Part shown: piece by piece, positions 16,280 through 24,954 of the stretch
Numbering within the stretch: position 1 is the first letter of the stretch
Layout: every line of letters begins with the position of its first letter
NCBI GenBank assembly: GCA_007118145.1
Contig: SKSD01000001.1
Location: 1-64,000 of the forward strand
DNA from: Halobacteriales archaeon
Lineage (GTDB): Archaea > Halobacteriota > Halobacteria > Halobacteriales > SKSH01
DNA: 64,000 bases
Reading direction: 5' to 3'
Program-made: the position numbers and the translations under genes
The notes under the pieces: generated by a model
What the model saw: only the letters and a program-made list of their open reading frames with translations
Databases searched by the model: none
What the model was told of the DNA's origin: nothing

Positions 16280-17542
16280 ATGGGGACGCTCATTGGCCTC
16301 GATGATACCGATGCCCGCGATGTCGGGATGTGTACGACCTACGTGGGGAGTGTCATCGCCGATGCGCTTGTGGACGACGGATATGCCGTCGGGCGACGGT
16401 ACCTGATCCGGCTCAACCCCGCCGTCTCGTACAAGACTCGAGGGAACGCCGCGGTGGCGATCGTGACCGACGCTCCCGTGGAGACGGCGTTCGAGCTGGC
16501 CAGCACGTCCGTCGAAGAGCTGGCCGTCTTGGACGACCCCGACACCAATCCCGGCGTCGCGGTGGTACGGTCAACCCGAGTCGCCGCACTGCGAAGTCAT
16601 ACCTGGGAGGCTGTCCGTGGCTTCGTCGACACAGCGGTCACGGTTGATCGACTGCGGTCGGTCGATGCGCGTGTTTGGTCAGCCGGTAACGGCCGTGGAC
16701 TGATCGGTGCAACAGCGGCTCTCGGTGCACCAGCAGCGTTCGCTGACTGGACGGTGGAGTTCATCGGTTACCGTCCACGACAGCGCTACGGGACAGATCG
16801 TCGTGTCGATCACGAGACAGCGTTCGAGGCCGACCGGGCGACCTACCCGTTGACGTGGGATACGGTCGACCGTGGCGAGGATACAGTGGTGTGCGCACCA
16901 CGCACACCTGGGCCGGTGCTGTTCGGTCTCCGTGGCGCCTATCCCGAGGCAGTGATACACGCCGCAGACCTGCTCGAACACGAACCTCTCGAACGTACCG
17001 CACTCTTCGTGACCAATCAGGGTACGGACGCACACCTCAGGCCAGGTACGCCTGGAAGCGTCCGTGACGGTGGCTCTTACCTCGTCAACGGCATGGTCGA
17101 CACGTCGGTCGAGACCCGACGTGGTGGACACGTCCACCTCACCATCGCCGGTGGTGATGGCAGGCTACCGTGTGTCGCGTTCGAACCGACTAAGCGCTTT
17201 CGCGAGCACGTCCGTCAGCTCCGTCGAGGTGATCAGGTAACCGTTTGTGGCGAGGTGAGCGAGGGGACGCTCAAACTCGAGAAGTTCGCACTCCGCAGAC
17301 CACGGACGTTCACCCGGTCGGTCCCTCGGTGTGATGACTGTGACCGGTCGATGGAGAGTGCCGGCACTGATCAGGGGTATCGATGTAGGACATGCTCGAA
17401 CACGGCTGTGAGTCGGGTGACACGTTCGGTCGTGCGACGCATCGAGCCAGGCTGGTACGAGGTGCCTCCGGTCGCGCGTCGTCACCTCGCCCGACCGCTC
17501 TGTCGAGGTGGGTTCAACGGCCAGTGCCACCCGTCGAGGTGA
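16280..17542 (+). CDS. tiaS: tRNA(Ile2) 2-agmatinylcytidine synthetase TiaS
   Basis: TiaS attaches agmatine to C34 of tRNA-Ile(CAU) so that it reads AUA codons, an essential archaeal step. The start LIGLDDTDARDVGMCTTY carries the kinase-like Asp cluster of the family. The THUMP/OB-type middle and the C-terminal zinc ribbon (CDDCDRSMES...YRCRTC) complete the expected order. Length, 420 residues, fits. It is convergent with the short HTH gene, separated by only a few bases. Confidence 0.93.
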   Translation: MGTLIGLDDTDARDVGMCTTYVGSVIADALVDDGYAVGRRYLIRLNPAVSYKTRGNAAVAIVTDAPVETAFELASTSVEELAVLDDPDTNPGVAVVRSTRVAALRSHTWEAVRGFVDTAVTVDRLRSVDARVWSAGNGRGLIGATAALGAPAAFADWTVEFIGYRPRQRYGTDRRVDHETAFEADRATYPLTWDTVDRGEDTVVCAPRTPGPVLFGLRGAYPEAVIHAADLLEHEPLERTALFVTNQGTDAHLRPGTPGSVRDGGSYLVNGMVDTSVETRRGGHVHLTIAGGDGRLPCVAFEPTKRFREHVRQLRRGDQVTVCGEVSEGTLKLEKFALRRPRTFTRSVPRCDDCDRSMESAGTDQGYRCRTCSNTAVSRVTRSVVRRIEPGWYEVPPVARRHLARPLCRGGFNGQCHPSR

Positions 17543-17547
17543 GTCAC

Positions 17548-17835
17548 CTACGCTGATGCAGCCCGGATAGCTGCTGCGACACGTGGGTGCAGTCGGACGG
17601 TCTCATCACCTGAGCGTTCGATCAGGGGTGACCCCTGTAGCCGTTCCTCGAGGGAATCGACCCGTTTTTTCACCGTCCGCTCGGTGTACCCGGTCGCATC
17701 GACAAGTGCATCGATATCGAGTGGTTCGTCAGCATCGGCGAGTGCGGTGGCGATCGCCACCTCGGAGTCCAGGTACTCATCATGCATCTTCTCGACCAGG
17801 CGCACCAGTTCCTCCGGGATCTCCTCCTCTGCCAT
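17548..17835 (-). CDS. Small winged-helix transcription regulator
   Basis: The 95 residues include a helix-turn-helix: SEVAIATALADADEPLDIDALVDATGYTERTVKKRVDSLEERL, with a basic recognition helix and a short wing (LIERSGDETVRLHP). It resembles haloarchaeal single-domain MarR/TrmB-like proteins, but I cannot name the family. It is 51 bases behind the threonine synthase gene end and on the same strand; whether it shares that transcript is unclear. Confidence 0.75.
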   Translation of the reverse strand: MAEEEIPEELVRLVEKMHDEYLDSEVAIATALADADEPLDIDALVDATGYTERTVKKRVDSLEERLQGSPLIERSGDETVRLHPRVAAAIRAASA

Positions 17836-17886
17836 AAGCTGAACGTCGAGAGCCTGCTAAGTAAATCCGACGGCTTGACTCGACGG

Positions 17887-18951
17887 CTATCGATCGCGTG
17901 ACCGACCCGTGATGGGGACAATCACGTCGGCCGTGTCCGGAAGCTTGCCACGCTCGAGCAAGGCGCGTCGTGCGACTACACCGAGGGCGGCGGTCGAGCA
18001 CATATCAAAGCCGATCGCGGCCAGCTGACGACGACCCTCGGTGACGTCGGACGGGTCGACCGTGATGACCTCGCCACCTGAGGTATCGATCGCCTGCCTC
18101 ACCTGTGACTGACGAGCCGGTCGCTCGATACGTACCCCAGGCGCGATTGATGGATCGACGCTGGCATCGGTCGGTGGCGTGAGCGACCCAGCACCGGCCA
18201 GCTGGGCTGCATAGAGCTGGGGTAGCCTCTCGATGGTGCCCCCCTCAAGTAGCGCTTTAAACCCGCGGTAAAGGCCGAGTAACAGCGTACCATGGCCAAC
18301 GGGGAGCACCAACGCATCCGGTGGGCATCCATGTCGGTCGGCGATGAGTTCCCACGCACACGTCGCCGTCCCGAGGTAGAACTCCGGTCGCCAGGCGTGA
18401 CTGGCGTACCAGCCAGAGGCGTGCTGGCATGCGGTAGCAGCTGCACTTCGCCCACCATCAACGGCGATCACGTTTGCACCGGTCGCCTCGATGGTCGCCA
18501 GTGTCGACGCATCGGCGTGACTAGGCACATAGATATGCGCATCGATACCGGCCCTGGCCGCGTATGTCGCGATGGCGCGACCGGCGTTCCCAGAGGAGTC
18601 CTCCCTGAGGTGCTCGACACCGAGTGCCGATGCCCTCGAGAGGGTGAGCGCGGCACCTCGGTCCTTGAAGCTCCCTGTTGGGTTGCACGTCTCGAGCTTG
18701 AAGCTCGCATCGTACTCGGGGACGTCCACCAGCGGTGTTCCGCCAGCTCCGAGCTCGATTCGTTGCCCCGGTGGGAAGGATGCACTGAATGCCCAGAGGT
18801 TCGAGACCGGTGCCTCGAGTGTTGACGGTGAGCGAAGGGGTGATCGAAGTTCGAGCGGACCGCCACAGGTGCACCGATGTGGTTCGTCTCGGTGTGCCTC
18901 GAAGAGCCGGTCACACGACGCACAGCGTGTGTCCGGTACCTCAGACGGCAT
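17887..18951 (-). CDS. thrC: Threonine synthase (PLP enzyme with zinc ribbon)
   Basis: A zinc ribbon opens the protein (CASCDRLF...CTCGG), as in archaeal threonine synthases. The PLP lysine is in NPTGSFKDRGAALTL, the phosphate-binding loop is SSGNAGRAIA, and the product-side helices follow. It turns O-phosphohomoserine into threonine. The 354-residue length fits. The ORF track runs to 19449 inside the next gene; I take ATG 18951 (MPSEVPDTRC), which overlaps the AspA-like gene by 11 bases and suggests coupling. A relative acting on another substrate cannot be excluded without comparison. Confidence 0.87.
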   Translation of the reverse strand: MPSEVPDTRCASCDRLFEAHRDEPHRCTCGGPLELRSPLRSPSTLEAPVSNLWAFSASFPPGQRIELGAGGTPLVDVPEYDASFKLETCNPTGSFKDRGAALTLSRASALGVEHLREDSSGNAGRAIATYAARAGIDAHIYVPSHADASTLATIEATGANVIAVDGGRSAAATACQHASGWYASHAWRPEFYLGTATCAWELIADRHGCPPDALVLPVGHGTLLLGLYRGFKALLEGGTIERLPQLYAAQLAGAGSLTPPTDASVDPSIAPGVRIERPARQSQVRQAIDTSGGEVITVDPSDVTEGRRQLAAIGFDMCSTAALGVVARRALLERGKLPDTADVIVPITGRSRDR

Positions 18952-19897
18952 CGATGTCGGTACCGACCGAACAGACGTACTCACCGGTCGCGACCTGTGG
19001 GAGTCGGGTCGAACGCCAGAAGATGCCATCGTCGACGGCGGTGACCGTCTCACGGACCTGGCCGAGTGGTGAGATGACGGTGTAGAGTTCGTCACCCTCA
19101 CCCACCTCGACACCGAGGTCGACCGAGAACTCGACGAGACCGCCACATGGACTGTAGTACTGATCGAACCCTCCGATACGTGATTGCTCGGATGGCTCAA
19201 CCGACCCCTCGGTGAATCCGTAAGCGGTGAGCACGTTCCAGATACCTCGCTCACCGATTTCGACGCTCTCCTCATCCCAGCCGACACTCCCACCGAGTTC
19301 AGGGTTGACCGTCGGGATGCCCTCATCGGCGAGGACGCGCGCGAGTTGACCATCAGGTCCCTGCTGGTCGAGGATATGTCCCGTGTCGAACACCCTCGCG
19401 AGCTCGAGACAAGCATCGTGGAGATCGTGATGGCGGCCACAGCGGACACGTGTCTCGTTGATCATCCGGCTGGTCGATCCCTGATGCAGATCGAGGGCGA
19501 TGTCTGCCTGGCTGGCGATCTCGAAGGTCTTCGCCGCGATGCGGTCGGAGGAACTCCCCTCCGCATCACCTGGGTATGCCCGGTTGAGCTTCGTGTGATC
19601 GATCGGGTTGCGATGTCTCGCCCGGAGGAAGGCGTGATAGTTCGTGATCGCGATGACGATGATCGTCCCGGTCACCTCACCCGGGTCGACAGCTCTGAGG
19701 AATCGGGTGACCGCACCCAGGCCGTTGAGTTCGTCGCCATCACTGACCGACTGGATGTAGAGCGTGTCACCAGGTTCTGCTCCGTTGATGACGGCGACTG
19801 GGAGGTGGACAGGTTGACCGCCCCGGTCCTCGCCGATGGATAACTTCCCGTATGCGATCTCACCCTGCGCGGCCTCGGCCGTCCCAACGGACGTCAT
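18941..19897 (-). CDS. AspA/AstE family zinc hydrolase (succinylglutamate desuccinylase-like)
   Basis: The protein has GAEPGDTLYI, YHAFLRARHRNPIDHTKLNRAYPGD and LDLHQGSTSRM, which fit the carboxypeptidase-like AspA/AstE family, and a C-terminal beta domain (YSPCGGLVEFSVDLGVEVGEGDELY). The usual zinc motif GIHGDE reads VSDGDELNG, so Asp takes the place of the first His. I prefer ATG 19897 (MTSVGTAEAAQG) because a TATA-like TTTATC lies about 28 nt upstream; the track start at 19969 lies before the box. Substrate unknown. It precedes and overlaps the threonine synthase gene. Confidence 0.82.
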   Translation of the reverse strand: MTSVGTAEAAQGEIAYGKLSIGEDRGGQPVHLPVAVINGAEPGDTLYIQSVSDGDELNGLGAVTRFLRAVDPGEVTGTIIVIAITNYHAFLRARHRNPIDHTKLNRAYPGDAEGSSSDRIAAKTFEIASQADIALDLHQGSTSRMINETRVRCGRHHDLHDACLELARVFDTGHILDQQGPDGQLARVLADEGIPTVNPELGGSVGWDEESVEIGERGIWNVLTAYGFTEGSVEPSEQSRIGGFDQYYSPCGGLVEFSVDLGVEVGEGDELYTVISPLGQVRETVTAVDDGIFWRSTRLPQVATGEYVCSVGTDIDAV

Positions 19898-20065
19898 TGC
19901 GAAGGCGATGGTCACCATCTGATAAAGAAATTGGCGGTCCGTCCGTGATATTTCGTGAAGTATGGTCAATCAGGGTGCATCGAGGGCATGCACGCGACCG
20001 TATATCGACACACTGAGATGACGGCAAACGTGGCTGTTTTGTGCTCCGGTGATAAACCCACACGC

Positions 20066-20335
20066 GTGGGTCACGATTCACCACAGACGGCGACGCTAGG
20101 GCAGGTACTCGTTGCAGCCAATGCCATGCGTAACCTCGGCTTCGGCCTCGTCGTCGGTGGTGTCATCGCAGCTGGTGTCTATTACGCGTTCGTCATCTCG
20201 CCTGAGGAGACCGTTCACTCGCCGGCATACTACCTCGGCCTCGCGGTCGTCCTCGGGGTCTCGATCGCCCTCTTGCTGGGTATGATCCTCAGCGTCGTGA
20301 CACTCGCTCGACTGGACGATTCCGGCCATTCCTGA
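20066..20335 (+). CDS. Small two-helix membrane protein (DUF7536-like)
   Basis: Two long hydrophobic helices are present: NLGFGLVVGGVIAAGVYYAF and AYYLGLAVVLGVSIALLLGMILS, with a short polar start ending in VAANAMRN. This layout resembles a haloarchaeal membrane family I know as DUF7536, but the match is from memory. The start is uncertain: GTG 20066 keeps the conserved-looking segment before the first helix, while ATG 20126 would begin directly at the helix. Function unknown. It stands just before citrate synthase on the same strand. Confidence 0.6.
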   Translation: MGHDSPQTATLGQVLVAANAMRNLGFGLVVGGVIAAGVYYAFVISPEETVHSPAYYLGLAVVLGVSIALLLGMILSVVTLARLDDSGHS

Positions 20336-20381
20336 CCTTGGATACGGTACGTTTTTCCCCGGTCCTCTGGTAGCTTATCTC

Positions 20382-21530
20382 ATGACCAGTGAGCTGGCAA
20401 AGGGTCTCGATGGAATCCTCGTGACGGAGTCTGAGATGAGCTATGTCGATGGTGAGATTGGGAGACTGATCTATCGCGGATTCGATATCGAAGATCTCGC
20501 CGAGCAGGCAACGTACGAGGAAGTCGTCTACCTCCTCTGGTACGGTGACCTACCCTCTGAGGCCGAGCTTGAACACTTCAGCAGCCGTCTCGCCGAGGAA
20601 CGTGTCCTCCACCAGGACGTCCTCGCCACCCTCGAGAGACTCGCAGAGGCCGATGAGGAGCCGATGTCCGCATTGCGCACGGCCACATCGATGTTGTCGG
20701 CGTACGATCCCGAGGCGTCGTACACGACCGGCGAGATCGACCTGAGCCGAGAGAAGGGCATGCGTATCCTCGCGAAGGTGCCGACCATCCTCGCGTCGTT
20801 CCATGCTTACCGGGAGGGACGCGAACCGCTCGATCCAGATCCATCGCGATCACTCGCCGGTGACTTCCTACGCATGCTCAGTGGGGAGTCTGGATCATCG
20901 CTTGCCGGTGAGACGTTCGATATGTCACTCATCCTCCATGCGGACCACGGGATGAACGCATCGACGTTCACCTCGATCGTCATCGGCTCGACGATGGCAG
21001 ATCTCTACGCCTCGGTGACAGGTGGAATCGGAGCCCTCAGCGGACCGCTTCATGGAGGGGCTAACCAGGAGGTCATCAGGATGTTCCGCGACCTCGAGGA
21101 CAGTGAGCACGGCCCTGTTGAGTGGGTCAAGGAGATGCAAAAACGTGGTGAGCGCGTCCCGGGCTTCGGTCACCGCGTCTACCGTGTGAAAGACCCACGG
21201 GCACACATCCTCGAGGCGAAGGCGGTCGAGCTGGCTGAGGAGGGTGCGGAGGGGCGCTATATCGGCTATGCACAGGCGATCGAGGAGTATCTCACCGAGT
21301 CCGGTCTCGTCGAGAAGGGTATCGCTCCGAACGTCGACTTCTATTCCGGTGTCGTATACGACCAACTCGGCATCCCATTCGACCTGTACACCCCGATCTT
21401 CGCCATGAGTCGAACCGCCGGATGGATCGGCCACGTCATCGAGTATCAAGAGGACAACCGCCTGATTCGCCCACGTGCCAGGTACGTCGGCCCGAAGGAC
21501 GTCGAGTTCGTCCCGATCGAACAGCGCTGA
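20382..21530 (+). CDS. citZ: Citrate synthase
   Basis: The 382-residue protein has the catalytic signatures of the family: GPLHGGANQEV with a His, PGFGHRVYRVKDPRA with the second His, and VDFYSGVVYDQLGIP with the Asp. The start (KGLDGILVTESEMSYVDGE...YRGFDIEDLAE) is typical of archaeal and Bacillus-type citrate synthases. It condenses oxaloacetate and acetyl-CoA at the entry to the TCA cycle. Its start codon is ATG 20382, a few bases behind a TATA-like CTTATCT. It may instead be a 2-methylcitrate synthase, but no prp genes are near. Confidence 0.93.
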   Translation: MTSELAKGLDGILVTESEMSYVDGEIGRLIYRGFDIEDLAEQATYEEVVYLLWYGDLPSEAELEHFSSRLAEERVLHQDVLATLERLAEADEEPMSALRTATSMLSAYDPEASYTTGEIDLSREKGMRILAKVPTILASFHAYREGREPLDPDPSRSLAGDFLRMLSGESGSSLAGETFDMSLILHADHGMNASTFTSIVIGSTMADLYASVTGGIGALSGPLHGGANQEVIRMFRDLEDSEHGPVEWVKEMQKRGERVPGFGHRVYRVKDPRAHILEAKAVELAEEGAEGRYIGYAQAIEEYLTESGLVEKGIAPNVDFYSGVVYDQLGIPFDLYTPIFAMSRTAGWIGHVIEYQEDNRLIRPRARYVGPKDVEFVPIEQR

Positions 21531-21581
21531 GGTGAGTCCGGCCGTCGAAATGGTTTTCACAGCCCTTCGTGACGACCCAGC

Positions 21582-22550
21582 ATGATCGACGCAGCAAGTA
21601 TCGAGGAGGCGAGCGATCGTATCAGTGACGTCATCAGGCGAACCCCGATGCTCTCATCGACGACACTCGGGGACATCGCCGGTGCCGAGGTGGTGCTCAA
21701 GTGTGAGATGCTCCAGCGCACGGGCTCGTTCAAGGTACGTGGTGCGACTAACCGGATCCGTACACTCGATCCGGAGGTACGACGACGCGGCGTGGTGACC
21801 GCCAGCGGCGGAAATCATGCACAGGGTGTTGCGTTCGCGGCGACGATGGCCGGTGTCCGTTCGACCATCGTCATGCCGGAGCGGACCTCGCGTGCGAAGG
21901 TCGAGGCGACGCGCTCGTATGGCGGCGAGGTGATCCTCCACGGTCGAGACTACAATGCAGCTGCTGCCAGAGCACACGCCATCGAGCGCGAGGAGGGGCT
22001 GACGTACGTGCACGCCTTCGAGGATCCGGCCGTCATCGCCGGTCAGGGGACCCTCGGCCTTGAGGTGCTCGAGGAGTGTCCCACCGTGGAGACGATCATC
22101 GTGCCAATCGGTGGGGGTGGGCTCATCGCTGGCATCGCACTCGCCGTTGCACATAGCGATGTTGACGCACGGGTCATCGGTGTGCAGGCAGCGGGTGCCG
22201 ATGCCGCCAGCCGCTCGGTCGAGGCGGGCGAGCTCATCGAGCTCGAAGCGGTTGACACAATCGCCGAGGGGATGGCCACGCGGCATATCGGCGAGCTCAC
22301 TCTCGATATCATCACCGAGCATGTCGACCATCTCGTCACTGTCAGCGATATGACGATGTCACGCGCCATCCATCTGTTACTCGAACGATCGAAGCTGCTC
22401 ACCGAACCCGCCGGAGCTGCCGCTGTCGCAGCGTTGCTCGAGGGTGCGATCGACCCTGCACCTGCTGAGGTGGTCGTCCCGGTACTCAGTGGTGGTAACC
22501 TGGACATCGGTGAGCTACCTCGGTTCCTCGACGTGGGTGACAGTAGTTAA
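21582..22550 (+). CDS. Threonine dehydratase (catabolic type, no ACT domain)
   Basis: The PLP lysine is in RTGSFKVRGATNRI, the phosphate loop is SGGNHAQGVAFAA, and the cofactor-binding GGGGLIAGIAL follows. The 322 residues contain only the catalytic domain; the C-terminal ACT regulatory domain of biosynthetic IlvA is absent, so feedback by isoleucine is not expected. It makes 2-oxobutyrate from threonine. Serine dehydration is also possible. RidA follows with 25 bases between, a strong functional link. Confidence 0.9.
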   Translation: MIDAASIEEASDRISDVIRRTPMLSSTTLGDIAGAEVVLKCEMLQRTGSFKVRGATNRIRTLDPEVRRRGVVTASGGNHAQGVAFAATMAGVRSTIVMPERTSRAKVEATRSYGGEVILHGRDYNAAAARAHAIEREEGLTYVHAFEDPAVIAGQGTLGLEVLEECPTVETIIVPIGGGGLIAGIALAVAHSDVDARVIGVQAAGADAASRSVEAGELIELEAVDTIAEGMATRHIGELTLDIITEHVDHLVTVSDMTMSRAIHLLLERSKLLTEPAGAAAVAALLEGAIDPAPAEVVVPVLSGGNLDIGELPRFLDVGDSS

Positions 22551-22575
22551 GGCTGCACCGGGCGCACGCCAAGGT

Positions 22576-22956
22576 ATGCGCGAGGTCATCCATACCGACG
22601 ATGCACCGGATGCGGTTGGTGCGTACAGTCAGGCGATCGGGACGGACGAACTGGTCTTCACCGCCGGACAGATCGCATTGACGCCCGAGGGTGAGTCACT
22701 CGTCGATGCATCGATCGAGGAGCAGACGCGACAGGCACTCGACAATATCAGTGCCGTTCTGACAGCGAGCGGTTCGGGTCTCGAGCACGTCGTGAAGGTG
22801 ACGGTCTTCCTCGAAGATATCGACGGCTTCGAGGCGATGAACGAGGTGTACGCATCGTACTTCGATACAGCCCCACCAGCTCGGAGCGCCCTTGAGGTTG
22901 GTGCACTCCCGAAGGGTGCGTCTGTCGAGATCGAGGCGGTCGCCCTCAGACCGTGA
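22576..22956 (+). CDS. ridA: RidA family enamine/imine deaminase
   Basis: The 126-residue protein is a standard RidA: DAVGAYSQAI, VFTAGQIAL, TRQALDNISAVLTASG and KVTVFLEDIDGFEAMNEVY, with the catalytic Arg in PPARSALEV. RidA hydrolyses the reactive enamine products of PLP dehydratases such as threonine dehydratase, which is the gene just upstream. The start is ATG 22576; the track ORF begins inside the dehydratase. The next gene starts within its stop codon region, so three genes appear to be one operon. Confidence 0.93.
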   Translation: MREVIHTDDAPDAVGAYSQAIGTDELVFTAGQIALTPEGESLVDASIEEQTRQALDNISAVLTASGSGLEHVVKVTVFLEDIDGFEAMNEVYASYFDTAPPARSALEVGALPKGASVEIEAVALRP

Positions 22957-23171
22957 TCGGGCGTCACGGTCTCATCGCCGGCATATTCGGCGTGGTGATC
23001 TATCTCTCGCTCTATCTCGCCTACGCCGTCGTCGATGGCTGGGAGGTACCGCTCTGGCTGGTCGGTATCCTCGGTGTGATCGTCTTTCTCGGTGCAGGTT
23101 TCGGTACGCACCTCGTAATCACCAACCTCGAGCGACAGGCGCGACAGACACATGATGAGGAGGATGCCTGA
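22953..23171 (+). CDS. Small two-helix membrane protein
   Basis: A GTG start overlaps the RidA stop by 4 bases (GTGA). The 72-residue protein has two helices, GLIAGIFGVVIYLSLYLAYAVV and PLWLVGILGVIVFLGAGFGTHLVI, and an acidic tail. I do not recognise the family. Overlap implies coupling with RidA, but a functional tie is only inferred. Confidence 0.72.
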   Translation: MIGRHGLIAGIFGVVIYLSLYLAYAVVDGWEVPLWLVGILGVIVFLGAGFGTHLVITNLERQARQTHDEEDA

Positions 23172-23268
23172 CCGGATCTGTGCACCAGCTGCTCGGTTAT
23201 CGCGGTGAGCACCGAAACCGCTAACCTCGCAAGACATTTAGTCGATGCTCGGACTACCCACCAAGTGA

Positions 23269-23350
23269 GCCAGGATGGCCGAACGGTAAGGCGCACGCTT
23301 GGAGAGCGTGTTCCCTCACGGGATTCTGGGTTCAAATCCCAGTCCTGGCG
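23269..23350 (+). tRNA. tRNA-Ser (anticodon GGA)
   Basis: A class II tRNA: acceptor GCCAGGA/TCCTGGC, anticodon stem CACGC/GCGTG around TTGGAGA (GGA at 34-36), a long variable arm (TTCCCTCACGGGAT) and a normal T arm CTGGG-TTCAAAT-CCCAG. Discriminator is G, as expected for Ser. CCA is not encoded and there is no intron. Confidence 0.97.
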
Positions 23351-23498
23351 GGTCGTTTTATCGAGCTAACCCGTTACCGACATCCAACACCCAGCACGTT
23401 CCGTTTTGTGTGAGAGTTCAGCTATTCACGGAGTGGTTAGTTCCTACGGCATGAGAACCTACCTTACACCTTCCCCTTAGCGAGGTCTATATGGCGGT

Positions 23499-23921
23499 AT
23501 GGAAACCATACACCGTCGGGCACTCCTGGTGGCGATCGGTAGTGCCGGGGTCGTGAGCCTTGCTGGCTGTCTCGGGGACGATTCGGACGAGACCAACGAT
23601 GAACCGAGTCTGACAGTCACCGTCACCAACGATGCAGCTCGTGAGGTGGCGGTCGAGGTGGTCATCGCGGAAGAGGGTGAGTCGCTAGACGACGGCGAGT
23701 TGCTTGCCAGCTTCGCGCTCGCTGTCCAAGGAGATGAATATCAGATCGGACCGGTGCATGACTTCGGACGTGGGCCACATCGCTTCGGACTCCGTATCGA
23801 TGATGGAGAATGGGAGGAACTTCGACACCGCTGGCGTCAGGAGGAATGCATCGAGCTCAAGTTACACATCAGGGTACGCCAGCACGAGAACGCCCTGACC
23901 GTCATGTGCCGTCCACCATAG
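23499..23921 (+). CDS. Predicted Tat-exported lipoprotein of unknown function
   Basis: The N-terminus (HRRALLVAIGSAGVVSLAGC) has twin arginines, a hydrophobic stretch and an LAGC lipobox, so the protein is probably exported by Tat and lipid-anchored outside the membrane. The mature part of about 115 residues is beta-rich (SLTVTVTNDAAREVAVEVVI...), like a small immunoglobulin-type fold. I do not recognise the family. It is followed by the flavodoxin gene with a short gap. Confidence 0.8.
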   Translation: METIHRRALLVAIGSAGVVSLAGCLGDDSDETNDEPSLTVTVTNDAAREVAVEVVIAEEGESLDDGELLASFALAVQGDEYQIGPVHDFGRGPHRFGLRIDDGEWEELRHRWRQEECIELKLHIRVRQHENALTVMCRPP

Positions 23922-23972
23922 GCGAACGTCACCTGAATCTTCATGCCATCACGCCGTGAATATCTTCCCCCT

Positions 23973-24521
23973 ATGCCATCGTTCCTCATCGTCTACGGCA
24001 CCGGCGAGGGTCAGACTGCGAAGGTAGCCAGACAGCTCGGTGAAACGCTCTCGGAACTTGGTCATGCGGTTCGTATCGAAGATATCGACGAGATCGATGC
24101 TGATGTCGGCCTCGGTGACCATGATGCGCTGCTCATTGGCTCATCCATCCATGCAGGGAGACACCATGGGAAGGTCATTGATTTCATCGAGATGCATGTC
24201 GACGAACTTGCAACCATGCCGAATGGATTCTTCCAGGTATCGCTCTCATCTGCCGGCGACGATGTGGCGAGGGCGACTGCAGCTGGGTACATTGATTCAC
24301 TCATCGAGCGAACGAAGTGGACGCCAGATCGCATCGGGCAATTCGGTGGTGCGCTTCGATACTCAGAGTATGGGTTCCTCAAACGGGCGATGATGAGACG
24401 ACTCGGTGGGAGGTCGTTAGATGCAACCGATACCACCCGTGACTACGAGTATACAGACTGGGACGAGGTGCGCACGTTCGCCGAGGACTTCGCTTCGTTC
24501 GTGACACAGCGAGTCAGCTGA
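23973..24521 (+). CDS. Flavodoxin domain protein (HemG-like)
   Basis: The protein starts FLIVYGTGEGQTAKVARQL, the FMN phosphate loop of flavodoxins, and has HDALLIGSSIHAGRHH, VSLSSAGDD and TPDRIGQFGGALRYSEYGFLKRAMM. The last segments resemble menaquinone-dependent protoporphyrinogen oxidase HemG. It may oxidise protoporphyrinogen or transfer electrons in another pathway; no haem genes are adjacent. ATG 23973 (MPSFLIVYG) is preferred over 23943 because flavodoxins begin directly at the first strand. Confidence 0.85.
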   Translation: MPSFLIVYGTGEGQTAKVARQLGETLSELGHAVRIEDIDEIDADVGLGDHDALLIGSSIHAGRHHGKVIDFIEMHVDELATMPNGFFQVSLSSAGDDVARATAAGYIDSLIERTKWTPDRIGQFGGALRYSEYGFLKRAMMRRLGGRSLDATDTTRDYEYTDWDEVRTFAEDFASFVTQRVS

Positions 24522-24569
24522 GACGCACACTTTTCTTGCGGTGGGCGTTATCTTCAAAGGATCATCTGG

Positions 24570-24848
24570 ATGACGGCCATCGAATGCGTGTTATTCGGTC
24601 AGGTTCGCGAAGATGTCGGCGAGCGTTCACTCGCCATCGAGACTGATGCAACGACCATCGGTGAGTTGCTCGATCAGATGACAGATCGATACCCTGCCCT
24701 CGTCGACCATCTGTTCGATGATGGCGCTCTTGCGAGTGACATCATCATCACACGCAATCAAAAACACGTCAAGCAACTTGACGGCACGGCAACACCGATA
24801 CAAGACGGTGATATCATTCGGATCACGCTCGCGTTTTACGGCGGTTGA
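24570..24848 (+). CDS. Ubiquitin-like MoaD/SAMP family protein ending in Gly-Gly
   Basis: The 92-residue beta-grasp protein ends FYGG, the diglycine needed for adenylation and thiocarboxylation. Features are VLFGQVREDVGERSLAIETDATTIGELLD at the start and PIQDGDIIRITLAFYGG at the end. MoaD proteins give sulfur to molybdopterin, and haloarchaeal SAMPs also modify proteins. Its neighbour across a convergent junction is an aldehyde:ferredoxin oxidoreductase, which needs tungstopterin, so a role in making that cofactor is a good guess. Confidence 0.87.
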   Translation: MTAIECVLFGQVREDVGERSLAIETDATTIGELLDQMTDRYPALVDHLFDDGALASDIIITRNQKHVKQLDGTATPIQDGDIIRITLAFYGG

Positions 24849-24857
24849 CTCTTTCGC

Positions 24858-24892
24858 GCCCTCGAGGGCAGGGATCCCCGAGCATCGGGGAT
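24858..24892. terminator. Possible bidirectional terminator (two hairpins)
   Basis: Between the convergent MoaD-like gene and AOR gene there are two inverted repeats: GCCCTCGAGGGC (24858-24869) and ATCCCCG-AGCAT-CGGGGAT (24874-24892, 7-bp stem and 5-nt loop). There is no long T run. The location suggests a role in ending transcription, but archaeal terminators do not depend on hairpins, so this is only a suggestion. Confidence 0.35.
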
Positions 24893-24954
24893 GCGGTGCT
24901 CACCGGTGTGAGTAACCGTTCGTCTCTGTGTTACTCGTGGGTGAGCTATCGGGT

